DNA of 64,000 nt from CAYPTY01 sp964413935. GTDB taxonomy: Bacteria > Bacteroidota > Rhodothermia > Balneolales > Balneolaceae. Positions 17,215 to 25,745 of this stretch are shown here, piece after piece. The stretch is from positions 130,692 to 194,691 of the forward strand of contig CAYPTY010000002.1 in assembly GCA_964413935.1 (NCBI GenBank), written 5' to 3'. Position numbers and translations under genes: made by a program. Every line of letters starts with the position of its first letter. Position 1 is the first letter of the stretch. Below the pieces are notes generated by a model. The model did no database searches. It saw only the letters and a program-made list of their open reading frames with translations, and was not told where the DNA came from.

Positions 17215-18336
17215 TCAGCTGAGTTCAAATATTTTCCCAGCTTTTTGTCTTACTAGACCCTGCATTTCAAGTCCAAGTAGCTGAACCAGTACCTTATTGG
17301 TATCCTTTTGAATTTTATCCGCAAGATCGTCGAGTTGTAAACTGTTTTCTTCCAGTTGTTCACAAATTTTTTTGGAGAAATCGTCTAATTCTGCTTCCCG
17401 CCAGTTGGTTTTCTGTTCAATAACCCGGCTTTCTTTTAAATTTTCATGCAAAAAGCCGGGAAGTTCTTCGAAGATATCATTGGGTGACTGCACCAGTTTG
17501 GCCTGACCGGTTTTGATCAGATAATTGCAGCCATTTCCTTTAACGTTATCATATCGATGGGGGATGGCAAATACTTCCTTTGACTGATCCAGAGCAAGTT
17601 CGGCCGTGATCAGACTTCCTCCCTGAACGCCTGATTCAATCACCAGCACACCTTGACTCAAGCCGCTCACGATCCGGTTTCGAACTGGGAAATTTCCGGC
17701 ATCCGGTTTGGTACCCGGTGGAAATTCCGTGATTACGGCTCCACCGGTACTCGTAATGCGATCGGCAAGTACTGCGTTTTCACGGGGGTACATCACATTG
17801 ATACCGGATCCAAGCACCGCCACCGTGAGTCCGGCATTGCTTACAGCTTCCCGGTGCACAATGGTATCAATCCCGAATGCCAGTCCGCTGATTACACAAT
17901 AATTTTTGCTGACTACCGCTTTAGCCATCTCCTCCGCCATTTTTCGTCCATAGGCACTGGGCAAGCGAGTTCCAACAATGGCAATTCCCGGTTCGGATAA
18001 GACTTCAGCATTCCCCTTGCACCAAAGCAGAAGCGGAGGATTGTAAATATGCCTAAGCGATCTTGGATACAAAAGGTCATGATAGCCTATCAGCTGAGAC
18101 CCGCTGCTCACACTGATCTTGTACATTTTTTCCACGGTATCCCAGTCTTTAAAAGACAGAATGCCCAGACAGGTAGCCTCACCGATCCCCTCAACCTTTT
18201 TTAGTGATGCCTTTGACTGGTGAAAAATAGTGGAGGCATCCTTGAATCGCCTGAGCAAAAACAAGGCTTTACGGTTCCCGAGTCCGGGAATAAGAGTTAG
18301 GGCAATTAAAGCTTTAAGATTCTTCTCTCTCAACAT
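17215..18336 (-). CDS. dprA: DNA processing protein DprA
   Basis: Loads RecA on incoming single-stranded DNA during natural transformation. The 373 residues show an N-terminal helix-hairpin-helix/SAM-like region (about 6-60, LTLIPGLGNRKAL and KVEGIGEATC), the Rossmann-like SMF core with GTRLPSAYGRK (122-132), SGLAFGIDTIVHREAV (150-165), GSGINVMYPREN (176-187), FPVRNRIVSGLSQGVLVIE (216-234), and a C-terminal winged-helix domain (about 315-373, LDDLADKIQKDTNKVLVQLL). The start overlaps obgE by 23 nt, which indicates coupling. Other competence genes (comEC, comF) are not in the window, so transformation is possible but not shown. Confidence 0.95.
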   Translation of the reverse strand: MLREKNLKALIALTLIPGLGNRKALFLLRRFKDASTIFHQSKASLKKVEGIGEATCLGILSFKDWDTVEKMYKISVSSGSQLIGYHDLLYPRSLRHIYNPPLLLWCKGNAEVLSEPGIAIVGTRLPSAYGRKMAEEMAKAVVSKNYCVISGLAFGIDTIVHREAVSNAGLTVAVLGSGINVMYPRENAVLADRITSTGGAVITEFPPGTKPDAGNFPVRNRIVSGLSQGVLVIESGVQGGSLITAELALDQSKEVFAIPHRYDNVKGNGCNYLIKTGQAKLVQSPNDIFEELPGFLHENLKESRVIEQKTNWREAELDDFSKKICEQLEENSLQLDDLADKIQKDTNKVLVQLLGLEMQGLVRQKAGKIFELS

Positions 18337-19306
18337 GTTGGAGCATATTCCAGATTGTTTCTTTCAACTCAGTGATACCGTGTCCGGTAGCTGCTGAGAT
18401 TTCAACAATCGGAATATCGTCATCCGGAAGGGGCTGATCTAATGAATAACCCTCCATTAAATCCAATTTAGTAACCGCTAATACTCTCGGTTTTTTCAAA
18501 AGATCGGGTCGGTAGGCTTTGAGTTCGGCCAGCAGTGCTTCATACTCATATTTGACGTCTGTATCTGCAGCCACCATAAAGAGTAGCACATTATTCCTTT
18601 CGATGTGGCGTAAGAACTGTATACCCAGGCCTTTTCCTTCATGAGCATCTTCAATAATTCCGGGAATATCCGCCATAACAAAAGAACGGTAGTCCGGAAA
18701 AGTAACCACTCCAAGATTGGGTTCCAGCGTGGTAAAGGGATAATCCCCGATTTTTGGCTGCGCTTCTGAAAGAGCAGACAGCAATGTACTTTTGCCCGCA
18801 TTCGGAAAACCGACCAAACCTACATCAGCGATGAGTTTAAGCTCCAGTTCCACAACGCGTTCCTCACCCGGCAGTCCTTCTTGAGCATACTGAGGAGTCT
18901 GATTCGTGGCTGATTTATAATGCCAGTTACCCAGCCCGCCTTTTCCGCCTTCAGCAATAATTAGCTCCTGCCCGTCCTCGGTTATTTCACCCAGGCGTTT
19001 TTTACTTTCTGCCTCAAAAGCCACCGTACCCAGTGGTACCTTCAGATATTCAGGATCACCTGATTTTCCACTCTTTCGGCTTTTTTGACCGTCATCTCCA
19101 CGTTTAGCTTTAATATACTTCCGATAGCGCAGATCAAGCAGGGTGTTCATTTGCTTATTCCCAACCAGGATAATGTCACCGCCTTTGCCTCCATCTCCAC
19201 CATCCGGTCCACCCCGGGGAACATACTTCTCCCTGCGGAAATGAACCGAACCATTCCCGCCGGCACCGGCAGTCACATATATTTTGGCATAATCAGCAAA
19301 TCGCAT
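18314..19306 (-). CDS. obgE: GTPase ObgE/CgtA
   Basis: Essential GTPase involved in 50S ribosome assembly and stringent/cell-cycle control. The 330-residue protein has the glycine-rich Obg fold at the N terminus (YVTAGAGGNGSVHFRREK and PRGGPDGGDGGKGGD, 10-44), then the G domain: P-loop GFPNAGKST (166-174), switch I FTTLEPNLG (191-199), DIPG (213-216), and the guanine-binding TKLD. It lacks the long C-terminal OCT extension, giving a compact protein. I chose ATG 19306 (MRFADYAKIYV) over the upstream TTG at 19312 as it matches the family. An unusual hairpin ends only a few bases in front of this start. Confidence 0.96.
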   Translation of the reverse strand: MRFADYAKIYVTAGAGGNGSVHFRREKYVPRGGPDGGDGGKGGDIILVGNKQMNTLLDLRYRKYIKAKRGDDGQKSRKSGKSGDPEYLKVPLGTVAFEAESKKRLGEITEDGQELIIAEGGKGGLGNWHYKSATNQTPQYAQEGLPGEERVVELELKLIADVGLVGFPNAGKSTLLSALSEAQPKIGDYPFTTLEPNLGVVTFPDYRSFVMADIPGIIEDAHEGKGLGIQFLRHIERNNVLLFMVAADTDVKYEYEALLAELKAYRPDLLKKPRVLAVTKLDLMEGYSLDQPLPDDDIPIVEISAATGHGITELKETIWNMLQHVEREES

Positions 19307-19309
19307 AAA

Positions 19310-19334
19310 CAAAACTGCCCCATGCAGGGGCAGT
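19310..19334 (-). terminator. Hairpin with T-tract immediately upstream of obgE
   Basis: On the minus strand an 8-bp stem ACTGCCCC / GGGGCAGT with a 5-nt loop is followed by TTTTGTTT, and the obgE ATG begins within 8 nt of the stem. It has intrinsic-terminator form and sits downstream of the dipeptidyl peptidase gene stop (19361). Because it abuts obgE, it could also be a leader structure or attenuator covering the obgE ribosome-binding region. Confidence 0.65.
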
Positions 19335-19360
19335 ATATCTCATTCTATTTGATCCCGATA

Positions 19361-21538
19361 TCAAAGATTTTCGAGAATATAATCGGTTAGAAGCCTGTAC
19401 AGATGGTTGCGGGTATTCCCACCGTAAATTCCGTGATTCCTGTTTGGATAGTACATGGTTTCAAATTGTACCCCTGCTGCAATCAGGGCATCTACCATTT
19501 CGACGGCATTCTGATAATGCACATTATCATCCCCGGTTCCGTGAATCAGCAGGTAATTGCCTTTGATTTCCTCTGCCCGGGTGATGGGAGACCCGCTGTC
19601 GTATCCTTCCGGATTCAGCTGGGGTGTTTGCATGTAACGTTCTGTGTAAATGGTATCGTAATACCTCCAGGATGTAACGGGTGCAACCGCAATGGCGGTA
19701 CTTATGATGTCACTGCCTTCCTCCAGTGTCAGGGTAGACATAAAGCCACCATAACTCCATCCCCAGATTCCGATGCGATTCTCATCCACATATTCCAGCT
19801 GAGCGATATACCGAGCAGCTTCCGCCTGGTCCTGCGGTTCAAGAACCCCCAGCTGCTTATAAGTTACCTGCTTAAAATCACGGCCTTTGCCACCGGTTCC
19901 GCGATTATCCACACTCACAATGATATAGCCTTTGTTAGCCAGCATCTGATGCCACAAACCGCGAATACCGCCCTCCCAGCTGTTCATCACCGTTTGACTT
20001 CCCGGACCGCCATATACAAACATCAGCACAGGGTATTTCTGGGTGGAATCAAAATCCACCGGCTTAATCATATAGGCATTCAGAGAGGCACCGTTGATAT
20101 CCAGCTGCATGAATTCTTTAGGCATAAATGCATATTCGTCTATAGTCTGCGCGAGTGCTGCGTTATCTTCCAGTACCCGAAGTTCTTTGCCTTTGCGATT
20201 ATAGAGTTTGTAAACCGTTGGCTGACTAAAACTGGAATGCACATCAATGTAGTATTCAAAATCCTTGCTCATATTGATGGAGTGCATTCCTGCTCCTTCG
20301 CTGAGCTTACTGGTACGGCGGCCATCAATACGTGTGGTGTAGAAATGTCGCTCCATGGATGATTCCTCTGTGGTCGTGTAATAGAGCATATGTCTGCGCT
20401 CATCATGGCCAATAAAACTGCTCACCTCCCATTCTCCCTTGGTAATCTGAGTCAGCTCTTCCCCTTCCATGCTGTATAAATAAATGTGATTATAACCATC
20501 TTTCTCTGAGGTATATAAAAACTGCTCGCCATTGCTGAGGAAGAGGAGGTTATCATGCACATCGATCCAGCCATTCGGGTTTTCTTCTGTCAGGATGATG
20601 CGGGTTTCTCCGGTGCTCACATCTGCCAGCATCAGATCCTGCTTGTTCTGAAGACGGTTCATGCGCCGTATGGCCAGGGTATTTGAGTTGGTGGTCCAGT
20701 TGATGCGGGGAATGTACTGATCAGTCTCCTCTCCGATATCCATCATGGTAGTTTCACCGGTTTGAAGATCATAGACATGGATCTGTACGATGGAATTGGT
20801 CTCCCCTGCTTTTGGATACTTGTATTCTACTTTATCAGGATACAGATCACCCCAAGAGGTAAAATAAAACTCAGGTACTTCCCGCTCATCAAACCGGTAA
20901 AAGGCTATTCTGTTGCCATCGGGTGACCAGAACCAGGCTTTGGCAAAACCAAACTCCTCCTCATAAACCCAGTCGGCTGCTCCGTTAATGATGGCATTAA
21001 TTTCGCCATCTTCGGTAATCTGCTTTTCTTCACCTGAAGCCAAGTCTACCCAGAACAGGTTATTGTCACGTACAAAGGCTGCTTTATCTCCTTCAGGTGA
21101 AAGTTCTGCATATTGTTGCTTACCCTCAGTGTTTGTGAGTTTGGTGAGGCTTTCAGTCAGCCGGTCATATACATAATAATTGGCCCGTGTTGATCTGCGC
21201 CAGATGCGTTCCACATCGGTCTGGATCATAATTTTATTTTCATCGGCGGAAAACTGATAACCCTGTACATAGATGCCATCCTGATGGGCTGTATTCGAAA
21301 AATTGGCCCCGTCAAATAAAACGCTTTGTTCATCTTCACGGGTGATATTATTTCGGATAATCTTCATTCCGCGGGACTCCGAGTAGTATTTCCCGTCATT
21401 CATCCAGCGAACATTGCTTATGCGTCGCTCGCTGAAGGTGTTGTCAAAAAGGTTTTCAAATTCTATGGCTTTTTTCTGGGCCACGGTTGTTGCTGCACCC
21501 AGAATCAGGATAAACAGCAGGCTGAGAGATCGTTTCAT
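19361..21538 (-). CDS. Dipeptidyl peptidase IV (S9B family)
   Basis: A 725-residue exported serine peptidase that releases X-Pro or X-Ala dipeptides. Signal peptide 1-20 (cleavage near VAQ). Beta-propeller domain (about 35-470) contains DWVYEEEFG (189-197), whose Glu pair anchors the substrate N terminus in this family. The alpha/beta hydrolase domain (about 480-725) carries GWSYGG with catalytic Ser595, Asp670 in HGTGDDNVHYQ and His702 in NRNHGIYG. It is the expected type for protein-degrading marine Bacteroidota-like bacteria, likely periplasmic or surface. It appears monocistronic, ending at the hairpin in front of obgE. Confidence 0.93.
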   Translation of the reverse strand: MKRSLSLLFILILGAATTVAQKKAIEFENLFDNTFSERRISNVRWMNDGKYYSESRGMKIIRNNITREDEQSVLFDGANFSNTAHQDGIYVQGYQFSADENKIMIQTDVERIWRRSTRANYYVYDRLTESLTKLTNTEGKQQYAELSPEGDKAAFVRDNNLFWVDLASGEEKQITEDGEINAIINGAADWVYEEEFGFAKAWFWSPDGNRIAFYRFDEREVPEFYFTSWGDLYPDKVEYKYPKAGETNSIVQIHVYDLQTGETTMMDIGEETDQYIPRINWTTNSNTLAIRRMNRLQNKQDLMLADVSTGETRIILTEENPNGWIDVHDNLLFLSNGEQFLYTSEKDGYNHIYLYSMEGEELTQITKGEWEVSSFIGHDERRHMLYYTTTEESSMERHFYTTRIDGRRTSKLSEGAGMHSINMSKDFEYYIDVHSSFSQPTVYKLYNRKGKELRVLEDNAALAQTIDEYAFMPKEFMQLDINGASLNAYMIKPVDFDSTQKYPVLMFVYGGPGSQTVMNSWEGGIRGLWHQMLANKGYIIVSVDNRGTGGKGRDFKQVTYKQLGVLEPQDQAEAARYIAQLEYVDENRIGIWGWSYGGFMSTLTLEEGSDIISTAIAVAPVTSWRYYDTIYTERYMQTPQLNPEGYDSGSPITRAEEIKGNYLLIHGTGDDNVHYQNAVEMVDALIAAGVQFETMYYPNRNHGIYGGNTRNHLYRLLTDYILENL

Positions 21539-21602
21539 AAGTAATCAGGTCTTTTTTTTATTTCGAGACATAGATTAATAAAAAAGTGATAAAAGAAGGG
21601 CT

Positions 21603-22448
21603 TCAGAATTTGTGTAATACGAGTTTTAACAACTGTGCAATTTTAGCCTTCATCTTTGGACGTTGTACGATGAAATCCAGAAATCCATGCTCAAGCAGAT
21701 ATTCTGAAGTCTGAAATCCCTCAGGAAGATCGCGGCCGATGGTCTGCTTGATCACACGAGGTCCGGCAAATCCAATGAGAGCTCCCGGTTCTGCAATGTT
21801 GAAGTCGCCCAGCATGGCATAGCTGGCGGTTACACCACCCGTTGTGGGATTGGTAATTACAGAAATATAGGGTACACCGACTTCTTCCAGCTGAGCAAGT
21901 TTAGCTGAGGTTTTAGCCAGCTGCATCAGGCTGAGTACAGATTCCATCATGCGGGCCCCACCCGACTGAGAAATGATAATGAGTGGAAATTTATGTTCGC
22001 GAGCGTAATCAATTGCGCGGCCAAGTCGCTCTCCAACTACCGAGCCCATACTTCCACCGATGAATGCAAAATCCATACACCCGATAACCACATCCAGGCC
22101 ATCCAGTTTACCCACACCAATTCGACAAGCATCGGTTAAACCGGTTTTTTCCTGGCTTTCTTTGATACGATCGGTGTATTTCTTGCGATCCTGAAACTCG
22201 AGTGGATCCGTTGGGAGAATGTCGGCTGCAATTTCCTCAAATTTTCCCTTATCAAAGAGCAGATCAAAATATTCTTTACTGCCGATACGAAAGTGATATC
22301 CACTCAGAGGATCTACCCAGCTGTTTTCTTCCAGCTCACGTTTATGAATGGTTTCTCCGGTGGTTGGGATCTTCACCCAAACGCCTTCCGGCATGTCCTT
22401 TTTTTTGTTGGTCTGAATCTTTTCGTCTTTGCGCTTAAACCAAGCCAT
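21603..22448 (-). CDS. accD: Acetyl-CoA carboxylase carboxyltransferase beta subunit
   Basis: With AccA it transfers carboxyl from biotin to acetyl-CoA, the committed step of fatty acid synthesis. The 281-residue protein has the crotonase-like core: DVVIGCMDFAFIGGSMGSVVGE, RMMESVLSLMQLAKTSAKLA, GGVTASYAMLGD and GALIGFAGPRVI. The N-terminal zinc ribbon is degenerate: positions normally holding CPSC and CPKC read IPTTG (28-32) and DPLSG near 47-51, so all four zinc cysteines are missing. Bacteroidota AccD proteins share this loss, so it is a lineage trait rather than a defect. The next gene is tsaB with a 51-bp gap; no accA is nearby. Confidence 0.95.
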   Translation of the reverse strand: MAWFKRKDEKIQTNKKKDMPEGVWVKIPTTGETIHKRELEENSWVDPLSGYHFRIGSKEYFDLLFDKGKFEEIAADILPTDPLEFQDRKKYTDRIKESQEKTGLTDACRIGVGKLDGLDVVIGCMDFAFIGGSMGSVVGERLGRAIDYAREHKFPLIIISQSGGARMMESVLSLMQLAKTSAKLAQLEEVGVPYISVITNPTTGGVTASYAMLGDFNIAEPGALIGFAGPRVIKQTIGRDLPEGFQTSEYLLEHGFLDFIVQRPKMKAKIAQLLKLVLHKF

Positions 22449-22499
22449 AATATTCCTTCGCTAAATTAAGGCATCAAAATAAGGATTCTGCCTGTGAAT

Positions 22500-23198
22500 T
22501 CACGATTGCTTTATGTTGCTGTTATTTAACTGCTGATTGCTGAGGTATCGGGGGTTAAAATCGCGTACCTCAGTTTCACGGATCCATTCCGAGTCCCTGT
22601 ATTCCTCATAAATCCGGATAAGTGATGCAGCAGTAATTCGGCCTTCATCCAGAAGTATCGCTCTTCCAGTGCTTTCTGAATCAAGCCGTTGCAGTCCTGT
22701 TCCGATAACAATATCGTCAGCTGATATCCGCTCGTTTACCTTTCTGATTTCCTCAATAGCTTCTTGATCCCGGCTGAGAAGTTCACCCTTTGCCACCTCG
22801 AAATGATGGTAATACACATGCTCTCTGCGCGCATCGATCATAGCGTGAATGCTTTTGGCCTGCGGATGCTGCTGAAATGCAGCAACAGCAAAGGATGGCA
22901 GTGTATCAATGCCGTAAAGTCTGCAGTCTACATCAAACAAAAGTCCTTTTATACCGCTGGCTGCGATTCTCAGACCGGTGTAGGAACCGGGACCCGAACT
23001 CACCAGTACAGCATCCAGATCATTAACCTGAAAATCATGGTTATTCATCAATTCCTCGATGAAGGTGAACATTTTCTCGGAATGAATACCTCGTCCGCTA
23101 TCCCTTTTTTCAAACACCTCTCCCTTACTGTCACGGTAACAGACGGAACAAACCCGGGTGGATGTTTCTATGGCCAGCAGCTGCTCAGCGGAGCTCAT
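22500..23198 (-). CDS. tsaB: tRNA threonylcarbamoyladenosine biosynthesis protein TsaB
   Basis: A 232-residue ASKHA-fold protein that dimerises with TsaD in making t6A37 of tRNAs. Signatures: LAIETSTRVCSVC (8-20), HSEKMFTFIEEL (40-51), and SSGPGSYTGLRIAASGIKGLLF (67-88). The pseudo-ATPase C-terminal half (about 105-220) is weakly conserved as usual for TsaB. It overlaps the end of pyrC by 14 nt and is transcribed after it; accD follows after 51 nt. No tsaD, tsaC or tsaE in this window. Confidence 0.9.
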   Translation of the reverse strand: MSSAEQLLAIETSTRVCSVCYRDSKGEVFEKRDSGRGIHSEKMFTFIEELMNNHDFQVNDLDAVLVSSGPGSYTGLRIAASGIKGLLFDVDCRLYGIDTLPSFAVAAFQQHPQAKSIHAMIDARREHVYYHHFEVAKGELLSRDQEAIEEIRKVNERISADDIVIGTGLQRLDSESTGRAILLDEGRITAASLIRIYEEYRDSEWIRETEVRDFNPRYLSNQQLNNSNIKQS

Positions 23199-24474
23199 TC
23201 AGAACCAGCTTGCCCCGGTTAAATATGGCCACTGCACGTCCAGTCATTTCCTGATCCAGATAGGGTGAGTTGTGTGATTTTGACCTCACCTGCTTTTCGT
23301 GGAAGGTCCACTTTTCATCTGTATTGAAGATGGTCAGATTCGCATCTGCACCCTCTTTTATTACCGGAATGTTCAGATTCATAATTTTTCGGGGATTGTA
23401 AACCATTTTATCCAGTACCTGCTGGAGGTTTAATTTACCGGTCTGAACAAGGCACTTATTCGTTACCGCCCAGGAAGTTTCCAGACCAATAATTCCATTC
23501 GGGGCATAAATGAATTCCACTTCTTTTTCTTCGATGGAATGGGGAGCATGGTCGGTACAGATTACATCGATGGTGCCATCAACCAGGCCCTCTATCATGG
23601 CATCCACATCCTCCTGAGTGCGTAGTGGCGGATGCATCTTGCAGTTGGTGTCGAAATGCCGTTTTTCGATTTCCTCATCAGTCAGATCAAAATGATGGGT
23701 GCAAACTTCAGTGGTAACTTTTATCCCTTTTTTCTTGGCCTGACGCACCAGGTCAACGGCATTTGCGGTAGAGATATGCGCCACATGAATATGACCGCCG
23801 GTATATTCAGTGAGTAAAATGTCCCGCGCAATCATCACTTCCTCAGCAATGCCCGGGGTACCGTCCAGTCCGAGCCTTGCTGAAACCTTTCCTTCATTCA
23901 TATATCCCGGCCGTGATAATGCCAGATCCTCTTCATGATTGATGATGGGCATACCCAGCATGGAAGAATATTCCAGGGCTACCCGCATCACCTGAGCATC
24001 ATAAACCGGGTCACCATCGTCGGAAAAGGCAACGGCTCCACCTTTTTGCATGTCAGCCATCTCGGCGATGCTCTCACCGGCCCTGTTTTTGGTAACGCAG
24101 GCAATGGGATGCACAGCCACCGGTAAATCTTTTGCCTTGTTAATGATGAATTCAACTACATCCCGGGTATGAATCGGCGGGTTGGTATTCGGCATGCAGG
24201 CGATTTCGGTAAATCCACCGAATGCCGCGGCAGCTACGCCGGTCTCTATCGTTTCTTTATGCTCATAACCGGGCTCACGAAGATGAACATGCATATCCAT
24301 CCATCCCGGGGATACATATGCCCCGTTGAAGTCGTGGCTTTCTTCATCATCAGCCGACTTCAAACCGGAACCGATTTCAGTAATTTTTCCGCTGTTTATT
24401 CGAATATCCGTTTTTGTATTTCCGTCTTCAGAATCGGTGAGGAGATGTAGGTTTTTTAAAAGGAATTTTGACAT
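23185..24474 (-). CDS. pyrC: Dihydroorotase (class I)
   Basis: Closes carbamoyl-aspartate to dihydroorotate in pyrimidine synthesis. The 429-residue amidohydrolase begins MSKFLLKNLHLL, and its zinc-ligand motif MDMHVHLREPG has His62 and His64. Later motifs include NHEED, GHIHVAHISTANAVDLVR (His positions for the second metal), CTDHAPHS with the catalytic Asp, and the NLTIFN tail. ATG 24474 was chosen over the upstream start at 24531, which would prefix 19 unfamily-like residues. Its 3' end overlaps tsaB. It is divergent from xseA; a 7-bp inverted repeat spans the shared upstream region. Confidence 0.95.
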   Translation of the reverse strand: MSKFLLKNLHLLTDSEDGNTKTDIRINSGKITEIGSGLKSADDEESHDFNGAYVSPGWMDMHVHLREPGYEHKETIETGVAAAAFGGFTEIACMPNTNPPIHTRDVVEFIINKAKDLPVAVHPIACVTKNRAGESIAEMADMQKGGAVAFSDDGDPVYDAQVMRVALEYSSMLGMPIINHEEDLALSRPGYMNEGKVSARLGLDGTPGIAEEVMIARDILLTEYTGGHIHVAHISTANAVDLVRQAKKKGIKVTTEVCTHHFDLTDEEIEKRHFDTNCKMHPPLRTQEDVDAMIEGLVDGTIDVICTDHAPHSIEEKEVEFIYAPNGIIGLETSWAVTNKCLVQTGKLNLQQVLDKMVYNPRKIMNLNIPVIKEGADANLTIFNTDEKWTFHEKQVRSKSHNSPYLDQEMTGRAVAIFNRGKLVLNELR

Positions 24475-24548
24475 GTGATTCTGATTTTTTGCTGTATTTT
24501 GAGACTGAAATATAGGCTTATTCAACCTCAAAAAGCATTTCCTTTTCC

Positions 24549-25745
24549 ATGCCCGAAGAGCAGAAACATTTTCTTTTCGATGTCCCTAGCGTATCCGAAC
24601 TAACTGCACAAGTGAAAGACCTGCTGGAATCCAAATTCATGGATATACTGGTTGAAGGAGAGGCAAGCAATGTGAAACAAAGCCGGAACGGCCATATTTA
24701 TTTTACGCTGAAGGATGAAGGTGCTTCCCTGCCCTGTGTGATGTGGCGAGGAACGGCACAGAGAGTGGGAATAAATATCGAGGATGGTCAGCAGTTTGTA
24801 GCCGGAGGCGATATTCAGGTTTACCCGCCTCACGGAAAGTATCAGCTTATTGTGAGTTTACTGCAACCAGCAGGAATCGGAAAATTACAGCAGCAGTATG
24901 AGCAGCTCAAAGCAAAACTGCTTGCCGAAGGCCTGTTCGATGCAGATCACAAAGTGGTTTTACCGAGGTTTCCAGAACGAATTGGAGTGGTTACCTCAGA
25001 AACCGGTGCTGCTTTTCAGGATATTCGATCCACCCTGGAATCACGCTGGCCGCTGGCTGAAGTGCTGCTGCATCATGCTGCGGTTCAGGGAAAAGGAGCA
25101 GCTGAGCAGATCGCAAGCGCGATAAACTATTTTTCGGCAACTAAGCATGTGGATGTACTGATCATCGGGAGGGGCGGCGGCAGTCTGGAAGATTTATGGC
25201 CCTTCAACGAAGAGATTGTTGCACGAGCCGTGTTTAATTGCAGCGTACCCGTGATCAGTGGAGTGGGACACGAAGTAGATTTTGCCATATCAGATTTTGT
25301 AGCCGACAAAAGAGCTGCCACACCAACCCAGGCCGCCGTTATGGCCACACCGGATATCAACGAAGTACGTCTTGCACTGGATGACATGGCCACCAAGCTA
25401 AACCAGAATGTGGTTGGTGTGGTTGATTACCTTAAAGAGCGGGTACAATTTCTGGCTAAATCGCATGCACTGCTGGCGGTAAATCAGAAATTTGAACAGG
25501 CCCGGATGCACAACCAGAATGTAAAACAGCAGCTGTTGACGACCTTTAAGAACTTGCTCAACGAGCTTAAAACAAAGAACTCAGAGTTAAGCCATCGCTT
25601 AGCCCTTCAAAACCCAAACGAACCGCTCGAAAAAGGCTATACCCGCATCTGGCAGGGTGGCAAGTGGATTCGGGGATCTGAAAACTTCTCCGGGCAACAA
25701 AGTTTTGAAATCGAATGGAAAGACAAGCGTGAGAAAGTGAACTGA
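24549..25745 (+). CDS. xseA: Exodeoxyribonuclease VII large subunit
   Basis: Catalytic subunit of ExoVII, which cuts single-stranded DNA into oligonucleotides. The 398-residue protein has an N-terminal OB-fold (about 10-105, VSELTAQVKDLLES... QSRNGHIYFTLKDEGASLPCVMW) and the exonuclease core with PERIGVVTSETGAAFQDI (140-157), DVLIIGRGGGSLEDLWPFNEE (201-222 region) and ISGVGHEVDFAISDFVADKRAATPTQAA (235-265). It is shorter than the 456-residue E. coli enzyme because the C-terminal coiled-coil is reduced. The small subunit gene xseB, often directly downstream, is absent here: pheA starts convergently at once. Confidence 0.93.
   Translation: MPEEQKHFLFDVPSVSELTAQVKDLLESKFMDILVEGEASNVKQSRNGHIYFTLKDEGASLPCVMWRGTAQRVGINIEDGQQFVAGGDIQVYPPHGKYQLIVSLLQPAGIGKLQQQYEQLKAKLLAEGLFDADHKVVLPRFPERIGVVTSETGAAFQDIRSTLESRWPLAEVLLHHAAVQGKGAAEQIASAINYFSATKHVDVLIIGRGGGSLEDLWPFNEEIVARAVFNCSVPVISGVGHEVDFAISDFVADKRAATPTQAAVMATPDINEVRLALDDMATKLNQNVVGVVDYLKERVQFLAKSHALLAVNQKFEQARMHNQNVKQQLLTTFKNLLNELKTKNSELSHRLALQNPNEPLEKGYTRIWQGGKWIRGSENFSGQQSFEIEWKDKREKVN

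Noticed and set aside
19403..20362. 319-residue plus-strand frame opposite the dipeptidyl peptidase
   Set aside because: It is a shadow of the peptidase gene with no ribosome site or domain.
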